Below, one piece after another: positions 17,758 to 26,479 of a stretch of DNA of 64,000 nt. Source of the stretch: an uncultured Clostridia bacterium (lineage in GTDB: Bacteria; Bacillota; Clostridia; Christensenellales; UBA1750); the NCBI GenBank assembly GCA_904393115.1, contig CAJFMX010000010.1, positions 31,824 to 95,823 on the forward strand, given 5' to 3'. Within the stretch, counting starts at the first letter, position 1. Each line of letters begins with the position of its first letter. The notes below the pieces were generated by a model, which was not told the origin of the DNA, made no database searches, and saw nothing but the letters and a program-made list of their open reading frames with translations. Made by a program: the position numbers and the translations under genes.

Positions 17758-18395
17758 TGCGGCGGTGGAGAATCGAGGCGAAGCTCCTGGGCCTCAACTT
17801 CCTGCTCGTGTCCGGCGGCGTAGCGCTGGGGATTCTCGCCCTGGCGGCGGCCGCCGGGGACCAGATCGACTTTGCGGCCGTGGCCTTTGAGGTGGGGTTC
17901 CCGCTCTTTGCCGCCATCGCTGCGGGGGAATGGGGGAAGACGCGCGCGGACGCGAACTTCTGCGCCATCGCGGCGCAGAGCCGGGCCCTGCTGCCCTGGG
18001 TCGCGGGGCGGTACGCGGCGGCCTTCGTCCCGACGATGGCCCTGGCCGGCCTGTGCATGGCGGGCGCGGGCTGGCTCCGCCCGGGGGAGATCGCCGCGGA
18101 CTGGATCTGGGCCTGCCTTTCAACGAGCTTTTTCTTCTCCTCGCTCAGCGCGTGGATCGGCGTCCGCTGCGCGCAGGAGCACGCGGCCGCGCTCGCCTGC
18201 GGCCTGCTGTGGCTGGCGGCCCTGCTGGCGCGCGGCCTGCTGCGCCTGCCGGGGGTGGAATGCGTCTACCCGTTCCTGCGCTTTGCGGGCGACCCGAACG
18301 GGATCTGGCTGCGGAACAAGGCCGCGCTCGCCGCGGCGGGCGCGCTGCTCTGGGCCTCGATCGCCTGGAGGTGCCGCCCGCGCCGGCGGCGCTGA
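17754..18395 (+). CDS. ABC transporter permease (second of two)
   Basis: 213 residues, about six hydrophobic segments, no recognised motif. It starts with ATGATG overlapping the stop of the preceding permease; the ribosome site GGAGGCGG lies in that gene. It ends in a very basic tail (RCRPRRRR). Its place in the run ATPase-permease-permease is the main reason for the call. A strong terminator follows. Confidence 0.7.
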   Translation: MMRRWRIEAKLLGLNFLLVSGGVALGILALAAAAGDQIDFAAVAFEVGFPLFAAIAAGEWGKTRADANFCAIAAQSRALLPWVAGRYAAAFVPTMALAGLCMAGAGWLRPGEIAADWIWACLSTSFFFSSLSAWIGVRCAQEHAAALACGLLWLAALLARGLLRLPGVECVYPFLRFAGDPNGIWLRNKAALAAAGALLWASIAWRCRPRRRR

Positions 18396-18410
18396 CCGGC
18401 GCAGAAAAAA

Positions 18411-18447
18411 GCGGACCGCCCTGCGCAGGGCGGTCCGCCGTTTTTTT
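18411..18447. terminator. Strong terminator between convergent operons
   Basis: GCGGACCGCCCTG and its mirror form a 14-base stem with T-run on the + side and A-run on the other, so it can work in both directions. It ends the ABC operon and the minus-strand symporter. Confidence 0.85.
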
Positions 18448-19874
18448 CACTTGTGCGCCGTGCGCCGGGGGAGGCGCCGGTCGCGGGGCGCGTGGACGAT
18501 GGAGAGCACCGTCCCGGTCAGGGCGAAGAGCGCGATGGCGTTGGGGAGCACCATCAGGTTGTTGAACATGTCGGTCAGCTCCCAGACCAGGTCGTTGGAC
18601 ACCAGCGTCCCCAGGAACAGGAACGCCAGCGCCAGGACGGAATAGACCTTCACGGACTTCTTGCCAAAGAGGTAGATCACGTTGATCTTGCCGAAGAGGT
18701 TCCAGCCCAGCACCGTGGAGAACGCGAAGAAGAACAGGCAGACCGCCACAAAGGCCGCCCCGAGCGTTTCACCCATCACCGAACCGAACGCCGCCTGCGC
18801 CAGGTTTGCGCTGTTGAGCGTCTCGGTGATTGCGCCGGTGTAGCCCTGGGCCAGCGGCCCGTCCGAAACGTAGAGCGTGGAGAGGATCACCAGCGCATTG
18901 AGCGTCAGGACCACGAACGTGTCGATGAACACGCCGATCATGGCCACGACGCCCTGGTCGTGGGGATCGGTGACGTTGGCCTGGGCGTGCGCGTGGGGCG
19001 TGGAGCCCATGCCCGCCTCGTTGGAGAAGAGGCCGCGCTTTGCGCCCTGGGTGATGGCCTGCTTCAGGGCGTAGCCCAGGCTGCCGCCCACGATGGCCTG
19101 CGGCTGGAAGGCGTAGCGGAAGATCAGGCCGAAGGTCTCCGGCAGGTAGCGAATCCGCACCGCGAGCACCGCCAGCGCGCCCACCAGGAAGACCAGCGCC
19201 ATGACCGGCACGAGCTTTTCCGTGACCGCGGCAAGGCGCTGGATGCCGCCCAGGAAGATGACGGCGCACACGATCACCAGCACAACGCCCACGATCCAGC
19301 TCGGGATGCCAAAGGCCGTCGAGAACGTCGAGCCGATGGAGTTCGACTGCACCATGCAGCCCATGAAGCCCAGCGCCAGGATGATCGCCACCGCGAAGAA
19401 CCCGGCCAGGAACTTGCCGAACCGCCCCGGGAAGGCGGTCGTGATGTAGTAGACCGGGCCGCCGTGGATGGCGCCGTCCGCGTCCCGGCGGCGGGTCTTG
19501 ACCGCCAGCGTCGCCTCGGCGTAGATCGTCGCCATGCCGAAGAAGGCGATCACCCACATCCAGAAGATCGCGCCCGGGCCGCCGATCAGGATCGCGCCGG
19601 AGGCGCCGACGATGTTGCCCGTGCCCACCTGCGCGGCGATGGCCGTGGCCAGCGCCTGGAAGGAGCTCATGCCGCTCTTGTGGCGCTTGCCGCGCAGCGT
19701 CAGGCTGCCGAAGACCCGGCGCATCCCCTCGCCAAAGCAGCGCACCTGCACAAAGCGCGTGCGGATGGTGTACCACAGCCCCACGGCGATGAGGAGGATG
19801 ACCAGGATGTAGCTGGACAGGTAGTTGTTGATGCTGCTGACCACTTCCAGCAGCGCAGATTGCAGGGACGCCAT
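18447..19874 (-). CDS. Sodium:alanine/glycine symporter, AGCS family
   Basis: 475 residues with about 11 membrane helices. Family motifs are seen: SSFQALATAIAAQVGTGNIVG, GGPGAIFWMW, GGPVYYI, and KRGLFSNEAGMGSTPHAHA. The start at 19874 follows GGAGAAAGAG; the frame extends upstream, but there it runs through the riboswitch terminator. It imports alanine or glycine with sodium. The upstream glycine riboswitch supports glycine as a physiological substrate. Confidence 0.93.
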   Translation of the reverse strand: MASLQSALLEVVSSINNYLSSYILVILLIAVGLWYTIRTRFVQVRCFGEGMRRVFGSLTLRGKRHKSGMSSFQALATAIAAQVGTGNIVGASGAILIGGPGAIFWMWVIAFFGMATIYAEATLAVKTRRRDADGAIHGGPVYYITTAFPGRFGKFLAGFFAVAIILALGFMGCMVQSNSIGSTFSTAFGIPSWIVGVVLVIVCAVIFLGGIQRLAAVTEKLVPVMALVFLVGALAVLAVRIRYLPETFGLIFRYAFQPQAIVGGSLGYALKQAITQGAKRGLFSNEAGMGSTPHAHAQANVTDPHDQGVVAMIGVFIDTFVVLTLNALVILSTLYVSDGPLAQGYTGAITETLNSANLAQAAFGSVMGETLGAAFVAVCLFFFAFSTVLGWNLFGKINVIYLFGKKSVKVYSVLALAFLFLGTLVSNDLVWELTDMFNNLMVLPNAIALFALTGTVLSIVHAPRDRRLPRRTAHK

Positions 19875-19916
19875 TGCCGTCAACTCTCTTTCTCCACTTC
19901 CGCCCGAAAAAGCGCG

Positions 19917-19952
19917 AAAAAAACCGGCCCGGGGAGAGGCCCCACGGTCCGG
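19917..19952 (-). terminator. Terminator of the riboswitch expression platform
   Basis: On the minus strand a GC-rich hairpin (arms CCGG…GGGG and CCCC…CCGG) is followed by seven T residues, about 45 bases before the symporter start and after the aptamer. Its place makes it the likely switchable element. Confidence 0.7.
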
Positions 19953-20003
19953 ACAACTGACAGGAACGTCCCCAGCCCCCGCGCAGGGGACCGGAAACCC
20001 GGT

Positions 20004-20088
20004 CTGCTCTGTCCTTTTGCCTGAGAGATTCAGCCCAAACGGGCCTTGCACCTTCGGCACTCACCAGCGAGATTCTCCAGAGCTCTCT
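20004..20088 (-). ncRNA. Glycine riboswitch (single aptamer)
   Basis: Read on the minus strand: GAGCTCTGGAGAAT, then CCGAAGGTGCAA, then GAATCTCTCAGGCAAAAGG and ACAGAGC, the conserved gcvT-type aptamer core in correct order. P1 arms GAGCTCTG and ACAGAGC pair. Only one aptamer is visible instead of the common tandem. It controls the sodium:glycine/alanine symporter through the terminator just downstream. Whether glycine turns it on or off is not decided by the sequence. Confidence 0.92.
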
Positions 20089-20152
20089 TGACCCCAAGTT
20101 CCACCGCAGCGGTTCATAGGGCTTCATCGAGGAAGTATGCAATTACCTCACT

Positions 20153-20182
20153 AGGATACCACATCCGCGCGAAAAAGGCAAA
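20153..20182 (-). promoter_or_regulatory. Probable promoter of the riboswitch-symporter transcript
   Basis: On the minus strand TTTGCC and TATCCT are 18 bases apart, about 65 bases before the aptamer. A moderate match to a housekeeping promoter. Confidence 0.4.
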
Positions 20183-20229
20183 CCCTTTGCGCCCGGGGGA
20201 AGAAAGTTTTTTTCGCCGGGCTTTGAGGC

Positions 20230-20258
20230 TTGATGAATGCCCGGAGAAATCCTATAAT
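20230..20258 (+). promoter_or_regulatory. Promoter of the aldo/keto reductase gene
   Basis: TTGATG and TATAAT with a 17-base spacer. The transcript leader is about 120 bases and contains a hairpin with CAAAGCG and CGCTTTG arms (20286-20320 region). Confidence 0.65.
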
Positions 20259-20383
20259 GGAAGAACAAATCCGCAAAAGGCACGCCCAAAGCGATCGAAT
20301 TCGCGTAGGACGGGCGCTTTGTCTGCGTTTGTTTGGCTAAAACCAAGGCCGGCAACAAAGAAAGCGCGAGGGAGACACAGAAG

Positions 20384-21244
20384 ATGATCTATTCCATCCT
20401 GGGGAAGACCGGGCGCAAGGTGAGCCGGATCGGGTTCGGCGGGGCGACGGCGGGCCTGAAGAACTACACCGGCGCGTTTGATCCGCAGAAGCAGGCGGAC
20501 CGCGAGGGCGTCGTGGCCGCCATACGCCGCGCCTACGAGCTGGGCATCAACTACTTCGACACGGCGGCCGGCTATGGAGACGGCGCGAGCGAGGAGATCT
20601 TCGGCGAGGGCCTCGCCGGCATCCCGGAGGAGGAGATCTTCCTGGCGACAAAGGCCTTCCCGACCGATCCCAAGAAGGTGCGCGCCTCCCTGGAGCGCAG
20701 CCTCAGGAACCTGCGGCGGGACCGCATCGACCTCCTCCAGCTGCACGGCTCCTACCTGGGCCCGGAGGTCGGGCGGGAGATCTTGCGCGAGGGCGGCATT
20801 TTGCAGGAGCTCAAAAAGCTCCGGGACGAGGGCCTGGTGAGGTACCTGGGCTTTAGCATCGAGTGTCAGAACGAGGTCCTGCACGAGCTGATCGCCTGCG
20901 GGGAGTTCGACGTGATGCAGATCGAATACAACTTCCTCTTCCAGCATCCCTACGACCCGTACTTCCGCTGCGGCAGCCTCTACGACGCGGAAGCGCAGAA
21001 GCTCGGCATCGTCAACATGCGCACCGCGACCTCCGGAATCTTCCAGAAGTGGATTCGCCTGGTCAATCCGGAGAACACCTTCGACTACAATGCCGCGCTG
21101 ATCCAGTTCGTGCTCTCCAATCCCCTGGTGGACGTCTCCCTGCTCGGGATGCGCGACGTGGAGATTGTGGAGAAGAACGTGGCCACCTGCAACGACCTGA
21201 GCGGGCGGATCGACATCGCCGCGCTCCACGAGCGCTATTCGTAA
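20384..21244 (+). CDS. Aldo/keto reductase
   Basis: 286-residue TIM-barrel oxidoreductase that reduces aldehydes or ketones with NAD(P)H. The catalytic tetrad can be placed: D59 and Y64 (DTAAGYG), K90 (LATKAF) and H121 (QLHGS). It begins YSILGKTGRKVSRIGFGG, typical of the family. The ATG at 20384 follows GAGGGAG; a TTG 51 bases upstream keeps the frame open but has no ribosome site. No Fe-S extension. The next gene starts 28 bases later, so the two are probably co-transcribed. Confidence 0.9.
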   Translation: MIYSILGKTGRKVSRIGFGGATAGLKNYTGAFDPQKQADREGVVAAIRRAYELGINYFDTAAGYGDGASEEIFGEGLAGIPEEEIFLATKAFPTDPKKVRASLERSLRNLRRDRIDLLQLHGSYLGPEVGREILREGGILQELKKLRDEGLVRYLGFSIECQNEVLHELIACGEFDVMQIEYNFLFQHPYDPYFRCGSLYDAEAQKLGIVNMRTATSGIFQKWIRLVNPENTFDYNAALIQFVLSNPLVDVSLLGMRDVEIVEKNVATCNDLSGRIDIAALHERYS

Positions 21245-21272
21245 GCCGCGCAAGGGAAAGGGGGGAAGGGCG

Positions 21273-21896
21273 ATGAACCGCTTTACAATTCTGACCCTGG
21301 GGTGCTTCAGCCGGAACCGCTACTGGGGCGAGGAGGACGCGAAGTCCTACCGCCGCGCGCTGTGCACCTCGACGCTGATCGAGACCCCGCAGGGCGCGCG
21401 CATCCTGGTGGACCCCGCGGTCTCCGGGGCGGCGCTCGCGCAGGTGCTGGACGAGCGCTGCGGCCTGCGGCCCGAGGCGGTCGACTACGTGTACGTGACG
21501 CACCGGCACGGGGACCACTACATGGGCATGGCGGACCTGCCCCGGGCCGTGTGGCTCGCGGCGCCGGGCAACGCCGGGGAGATCCGCCGGGCCCTGCCGC
21601 AGCACGCGAAGCGGATCTTTGCCGCCGGGGCGGAGATCGTGACGGGAATCCGGGTGCTCCCGCTGCCGGGGCACACCCCGGGCCTTGCCGGGCTGCTCTT
21701 TGCGAGCGAGGACGGGATGGTCGCCGTCGCCGGGGACAGCGTAATGACGCGGGACTTCTTCAAGGACCGCAGGGGATATTACAACAGCGCGGACTTTGCC
21801 GCCTCTGCTCGCTCCATCGACCTGCTGATGGAGAAGGCGGACATCGTTGTGCCGGGCCATGGCAACTACTTCCTGACGCACAGGCGCGCGCAGTAG
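21273..21896 (+). CDS. Metallo-beta-lactamase-fold hydrolase
   Basis: 207 residues. Metal ligands are present: HRHGDH (H77, H79, D81, H82), GHTPG (H134), GDS and GHGN near the end. This is the glyoxalase II/lactonase-like branch with two metals. Substrate unknown; pairing with an aldo/keto reductase hints at detoxification of a carbonyl or ester. Ribosome site AAAGGGGGGAAGG precedes the ATG. Confidence 0.88.
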   Translation: MNRFTILTLGCFSRNRYWGEEDAKSYRRALCTSTLIETPQGARILVDPAVSGAALAQVLDERCGLRPEAVDYVYVTHRHGDHYMGMADLPRAVWLAAPGNAGEIRRALPQHAKRIFAAGAEIVTGIRVLPLPGHTPGLAGLLFASEDGMVAVAGDSVMTRDFFKDRRGYYNSADFAASARSIDLLMEKADIVVPGHGNYFLTHRRAQ

Positions 21897-21939
21897 GCCC
21901 GACTTTTCAGCCAAAACGAAACAAAGGGGAGGAGTCAGC

Positions 21940-22656
21940 ATGTCAAGCGAAACGGTCAACCGGAAGAGGCGGCGGAAGCGGCGAAGCCGGCGGCGGTCCC
22001 GCAGCCGCGCGTGGATCGCCGTGCTGGCCGTCGTGCTGGTCGCGGCGGCGGGCGCCGGCGCGTGGATCTATTTCCGCGGCCTGCCGCCCAAGGCGGAGCT
22101 GTATCTGGCCCTGCGGCAGTGGACGGCGCAGTGGCGCGCCGGCGACGGCAGCGCGCTGGAGGAGGGGCTCCGCTTCGGCGCGCCGCGGGCGGATGCGGCG
22201 CGCGCGGAGGCGGACGACCTCTCCCGCACGGAGGAGGAGCGGCGCAAGGCCATGGAACCCTACGCCGCCCTGCTGGACGAGCCGGCCCCGGAGGCGGAGG
22301 AGGACCTGCTCTCCGTCCTGCTGCCGCAGACGGAGGTCGCCTTCTCGCTGCCGGACCGCGTGGAGGCGGGCGCGGCGGTGACCTTTGTCATCACCGGGCC
22401 GGACATGGCGCAGATCCTGCCGCAGCTGGACGGCGCCGCCTCGCCCGAGGCGCTCCGGGAGGAGCTGCGCGCGCTCCTCGCGCAGGGCGGCTACCCGGAG
22501 CGCACCGTCACCGCGCAGGCGCCCATCGAGGCGCTGGAATCGGGGTACCGCCTGCGCAACTCCTATGCGCTCATCGACGGCCTCTACGGCGGCCTGCCCG
22601 GCATCGTGGCCGGGGCGCTGCCCGCGGCGCAGGAAACGGGGAGGGAAGAGGCGTGA
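21940..22656 (+). CDS. Membrane-anchored extracytoplasmic protein of unknown function
   Basis: 238 residues. A very basic N-terminal tail (residues 7-23 mostly R, K and S) precedes one membrane helix at about 24-46. The remaining 190 residues, rich in A, E and L, would be outside the cell. The C-terminal half (LPDRVEAGAAVTFVITGPDM) is weakly like a beta-sandwich domain. It overlaps the start of the next gene (GTGA), so both products may work together at the envelope. No family recognised. Confidence 0.7.
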   Translation: MSSETVNRKRRRKRRSRRRSRSRAWIAVLAVVLVAAAGAGAWIYFRGLPPKAELYLALRQWTAQWRAGDGSALEEGLRFGAPRADAARAEADDLSRTEEERRKAMEPYAALLDEPAPEAEEDLLSVLLPQTEVAFSLPDRVEAGAAVTFVITGPDMAQILPQLDGAASPEALREELRALLAQGGYPERTVTAQAPIEALESGYRLRNSYALIDGLYGGLPGIVAGALPAAQETGREEA

Positions 22657-25514
22657 ACATGCGCGGATGGAAGAGAAAATGGCTCGCACTGGCGCTCGCG
22701 CTGTGCCTGCTCCTGCCCGGCGGCACGGCCCTGGCGCAGGGGGAAGACGAGGCCGCCGGCCCCCACATCCCCTTTGGGGAGGACGTGCGCGGCTACGACC
22801 CGGCCGAGGACGGCTATTACGCCCTGCTGCCCATGCAGTACGAGACCGGCACGACCGAGCAGGGCCTTCGGACCCTGGAGAAGGCCTATGTGCCCGCGCT
22901 GGTCTACGAGGCGCACCTCTACCTTTCCGAGGACGAGATCCGCTCGGTCCTGGGCCTTTCGCTCGACAAGTCGGGAAACACGATGCGCATCTCCGCCTTT
23001 GAGCGGAACCTGTACCTGACGGTCGGCCGGCGGGAGGGGCAGTTCTTCGCCGGGGACTTCCTGGACACCTATGTGGACGTGGAGATGCAGCTCACCGCCG
23101 CGCCGCTGGAGATGGGCGGCAAGTTCTACGTCCCCCTGCGGGACCTGTGCATCCTCTTCGACCTCGGCCTGCACGAGGAGCAGATCGAGGGGGAGCGCTT
23201 TTTGACCGTCTACGACCCGAGCGAGGGCGTGATCGACGTGCTGGCCTACCTCTACAACAACAGCGCGTCCTGCAAGGCGGCCTATGTGGATGCGAACCTG
23301 CCGCTGCTCGCGGCGGACAGCGCGCTGGCGCAGCTGGCGGCCAAGCTCCTGGACGGGGACCCCACGGCCTGGGCGGCGCTGCTGCAGGCGAGCTTCGGCT
23401 TCTCGGACGCGGCGTATGAGCGCCTTGTGCGCCAGCTTGCGGACGAGCTGACGATGGAGCTGCTCTGCGTGCTGCCGGACGAGGCGCACTTCCTCCAGCA
23501 GGAGACGGTCTCCGAGTTCTCGGACGTGCTCAACGTGCTGGCGGTCGAGGCGGACATCGGCGGCAACGCCGCGGTCGACCTGGACCTGATGGACGCGGTG
23601 TTCGAGGCCCGCGTGGCCAGCGACCCGCTGGTCGCGGCCAACGACCCGCGCTGGTTCAGCGAGGCGCTGGACAAGATCGACGCCCTGACCGAGCAGAAAG
23701 AGGCCATCGGCCGCCTGAGCGGGGGGCTGGACGGCGCGGTGACGGGCGTGAGCACGGTGCTGGGGATGCTCGGCACCGCGGCGACCTACGCCTCCGTGGA
23801 CGAGCTGAGCAGCTACGGCGTGGGCGCGATCGTCGGCAACAAGGAGTTCCTCACCTACAGCGACGCCGTGGTCCTGGACGAGATCGAGGCGCACGCCGCG
23901 TGGGTGCACAGCAGCAACGCGGTCGAATACTCGCTCTACGACTACGTCTCCAAGAACTGGGGCAGCTGGGTGCTGGACGGCCTTTCCGCCTCCGTGCCGG
24001 CGTTCAAGGTCCTGCAGCTCTCCTCGCACCTGGTGCCCGGCATCGCCCAGGGCGTGGACGCGACGCACAGCTTCCAGATGAGCATGCTGGCCATCCCCCT
24101 GCAGAGCGACGTCGAGCGCCTCCTGCTGGCGACGATGGAGTATTACCCCGCGCGCAGGGCGGACGAGGAGGGGTTCAAGGCCCTGACCGACGCGGCGTAC
24201 ATCTACCTGAAGACCTGCTACCTGGCGCGCAACCACGCCGCCGGCGCGCTCACGCTCTCCGCGGCGGAGCAGGAGGCGCAGCAGCAGCAGATGGACGCCC
24301 TCCTGGAAAAGATGGCCATCCTCTCCGTGAACTACGGCCGCACGCCGGAGAACGCCTACGACAAGTACTACCGCCTGGCGGAGATTGCGGACGACGCGGA
24401 CCTGATCGAGGCCTATGCCAAGCTGGGATACGTGCGCATCAGCGGCGAGGTGCGCGCCCGGGCGGACGACTCGCCCGTCGAGGACGCCGCCTGCGAGGTG
24501 CGAAACGGCGCGGGCGAAGTCTGCGCCACCTTCTCCGGCACGCCGGGCGGCGCGTACGCGGACCTGGTCCTGCCGCTGTGCGGGCCCGGCACCTGCCTGC
24601 CCTACGAGGCGGACCTGACGCTCTCGGCCGTGCTGACCTTCACCTCAGAGCGCGTCGAGGGCACGGGCAGCATCTCCCTGCGCTGCCCGCCGGGCGCCGT
24701 CCTCGACCCCGCGCAGACCGCCTACATCGGGGAGGAGGCGGGCGTGGCCATCGCCAGCCCCCTGGGCGTGGTGAGCGGCGAGCTCTGCGCTGTGACCACA
24801 CGCAACATCCCCGAGGGCGCGGGCATCCGCGAGCTCGACCTGCCCGTGGACGCGGAGAACGGCTACTACGCTGCGTCCTTTGCCGCCTACGGCGGCCGCA
24901 TCTACTTCGTCGAAAAGCAGCCCGGGACCTCCGGGGACGTGCCCCTGCGCCTGTGCAGCTGCAAGCTGGACGGCAGCGACCGCGCGGTCCTGGGCGACGT
25001 GAGCTGGGACGGCATGTACTTTGTCATCGAGGACGGCGTCCTCACCTGGCAGACCGTCAACTACGCGGACTGGTCCACGCTCTACCGCTCCTGCGACCTG
25101 GAGTCCGGGGAATGGTCGGAGCTCGCCGAGCCCGCGGGGCCGCTGACGCGCCTGATCTTCCGCGGCTACGACCTCCAGGGCTACGACGGCAACAAGACCG
25201 CCCTGGAGCCCGCGGGCGAGGGGGCCTGGACGCTGTACCGGGCCATGCGCTTTGACGGGGGCCCGGGGTCGCTCTCCATCTCGAACGTCACCGTGTCCGA
25301 GAGCGGGGAGACGAGCGTCGAGCTCGTGGGCGAGCCCGGGGGCATCGAGGGCCTGATGAGCCTCTTCGCCATCCACGACGGGTATGCCTACGTCTCCGCC
25401 TACGAGGGGAACGACGGCATCCTCTACCGGCTCAACCTCCGCGACACAAACGACCTGCAGGAGATCGCCCGGCACCCCACCGCGGGCGGCGGTGACCCCT
25501 TCTTCAACCACTGA
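22653..25514 (+). CDS. Large secreted protein, possible stalk-like and propeller-like parts
   Basis: 953 residues from GTG 22653 (ATG at 22659 is an alternative). A signal peptide ends near LPGGTALA. Residues about 100-190 contain FYVPLRDLCILFDLGLHEE, like the copper-amine-oxidase N-terminal stalk domain found on many Firmicutes surface proteins. A long helical middle follows (about 200-590). A carboxypeptidase-regulatory-like segment (YVRISGEVRARADDSPVED, about 605-690) comes next, then a C-terminal part with repeated tyrosine-tryptophan strands that may be a small propeller. No catalytic motif seen. Coupled to the preceding membrane protein and followed by a strong terminator. Confidence 0.75.
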   Translation: MNMRGWKRKWLALALALCLLLPGGTALAQGEDEAAGPHIPFGEDVRGYDPAEDGYYALLPMQYETGTTEQGLRTLEKAYVPALVYEAHLYLSEDEIRSVLGLSLDKSGNTMRISAFERNLYLTVGRREGQFFAGDFLDTYVDVEMQLTAAPLEMGGKFYVPLRDLCILFDLGLHEEQIEGERFLTVYDPSEGVIDVLAYLYNNSASCKAAYVDANLPLLAADSALAQLAAKLLDGDPTAWAALLQASFGFSDAAYERLVRQLADELTMELLCVLPDEAHFLQQETVSEFSDVLNVLAVEADIGGNAAVDLDLMDAVFEARVASDPLVAANDPRWFSEALDKIDALTEQKEAIGRLSGGLDGAVTGVSTVLGMLGTAATYASVDELSSYGVGAIVGNKEFLTYSDAVVLDEIEAHAAWVHSSNAVEYSLYDYVSKNWGSWVLDGLSASVPAFKVLQLSSHLVPGIAQGVDATHSFQMSMLAIPLQSDVERLLLATMEYYPARRADEEGFKALTDAAYIYLKTCYLARNHAAGALTLSAAEQEAQQQQMDALLEKMAILSVNYGRTPENAYDKYYRLAEIADDADLIEAYAKLGYVRISGEVRARADDSPVEDAACEVRNGAGEVCATFSGTPGGAYADLVLPLCGPGTCLPYEADLTLSAVLTFTSERVEGTGSISLRCPPGAVLDPAQTAYIGEEAGVAIASPLGVVSGELCAVTTRNIPEGAGIRELDLPVDAENGYYAASFAAYGGRIYFVEKQPGTSGDVPLRLCSCKLDGSDRAVLGDVSWDGMYFVIEDGVLTWQTVNYADWSTLYRSCDLESGEWSELAEPAGPLTRLIFRGYDLQGYDGNKTALEPAGEGAWTLYRAMRFDGGPGSLSISNVTVSESGETSVELVGEPGGIEGLMSLFAIHDGYAYVSAYEGNDGILYRLNLRDTNDLQEIARHPTAGGGDPFFNH

Positions 25515-25523
25515 CCCCGCAGG

Positions 25524-25566
25524 GCGAGGAGCCGAAGGACGAAAGATCCTTCGGCTCCTCGCTTGT
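25524..25566 (+). terminator. Rho-independent terminator
   Basis: Sixteen-base arms (GCGAGGAGCCGAAGGA and its mirror) around CGAAAG, followed by TTGTTT. Confidence 0.85.
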
Positions 25567-25756
25567 TTGGGGAGAACTGGGAAATTTACCTGGGATTTAC
25601 AAAACGTAGAGGAATTCTTGAATTCCCTTTGTTATAAAAAGCCGAGGCGCCGCGCCGGAAGCGGGAATGGAACAATTTCAAAGAAAAATGGGCAAATCGA
25701 TCCCGGTTTTTTGCAGAGAGGGACCGTATTTCTATATGTGGGAGGGATTCTGCTGC

Positions 25757-26479
25757 ATGAGAGAGGAACACAAGATCCTTCAGCAGGTCTATGCGGCAAA
25801 GGAGGACGTACAGGCGGCGGATCAGCTGATCGTCGCCTACATGCCCTTCATCAAGGCGGAGACGGGGCGGTTTCTGCGCCGCATGCCCGTGGAGGGGCTG
25901 GACGACGAGCTGAGCATCGCCATGATCGCCTTCCACGAGGCGATCGGCGGGTATTCCCGTGCCCGCGGCGCGTTTCTGAACTACGCGTCCCTGCTGATCC
26001 GCAGCCGGCTGATCGACTACAGCCGCAGGGAGCAGCGGCACCGCCGCAACCTTTCCCTGGACGCGCCGGCCGGGGAGGACGACGCCGCCCTGGGCGAGAC
26101 CCTGGCCGCGGAGGACGACCCGCACGAGGAGGCGGTGGCCCGGTATGCGACCCGCATGGAAATCGAGGAGCTGACCCGGCAGATGCAGGCGTTTGGCGTC
26201 AGCCTCCACGACGTGGCGGACAACTGCCCCAAGCAGCAGCGCACGCTGGAGGCCTGCCGGAAGGCGCTGCGGCACGCGCAGGAGAACCCGGAACTGCTGG
26301 AGGCCTTCCTCAAGACGAAGAAGCTCCCCCTCGGGCCGCTGGCGGCCGCCGGCGTGGAGCGCAAGACGCTGGAGCGGCACCGCAAGTACCTGGTGGCCCT
26401 GCTGCTGATCGCCACCAATGGATATGAGATCCTCCGCGGGCATTTGCGGCAAGTGATGAAAGGAGGGGCAGCGCGATGA
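25757..26479 (+). CDS. sigI: SigI-like RNA polymerase sigma factor
   Basis: 240 residues. A region 2 is visible (DELSIAMIAFHEAIGGYS, FLNYASLLIRSRLIDYSRRE), followed by the family-type segment LSLDAP. The C-terminus contains a second DNA-binding part (RKTLERHRKYLVALLL). This matches SigI, an alternative sigma factor that governs heat, cell-wall or polysaccharide responses in Bacillota. The ATG at 25757 follows GGAGGG at 10 bases; two longer in-frame starts exist (25667, 25736). It overlaps its probable anti-sigma gene by four bases. Confidence 0.88.
   Translation: MREEHKILQQVYAAKEDVQAADQLIVAYMPFIKAETGRFLRRMPVEGLDDELSIAMIAFHEAIGGYSRARGAFLNYASLLIRSRLIDYSRREQRHRRNLSLDAPAGEDDAALGETLAAEDDPHEEAVARYATRMEIEELTRQMQAFGVSLHDVADNCPKQQRTLEACRKALRHAQENPELLEAFLKTKKLPLGPLAAAGVERKTLERHRKYLVALLLIATNGYEILRGHLRQVMKGGAAR

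Noticed and set aside
20333..20383. Longer start for the aldo/keto reductase
   Set aside because: The TTG has no ribosome site, and the added residues are not like the family N-terminus.
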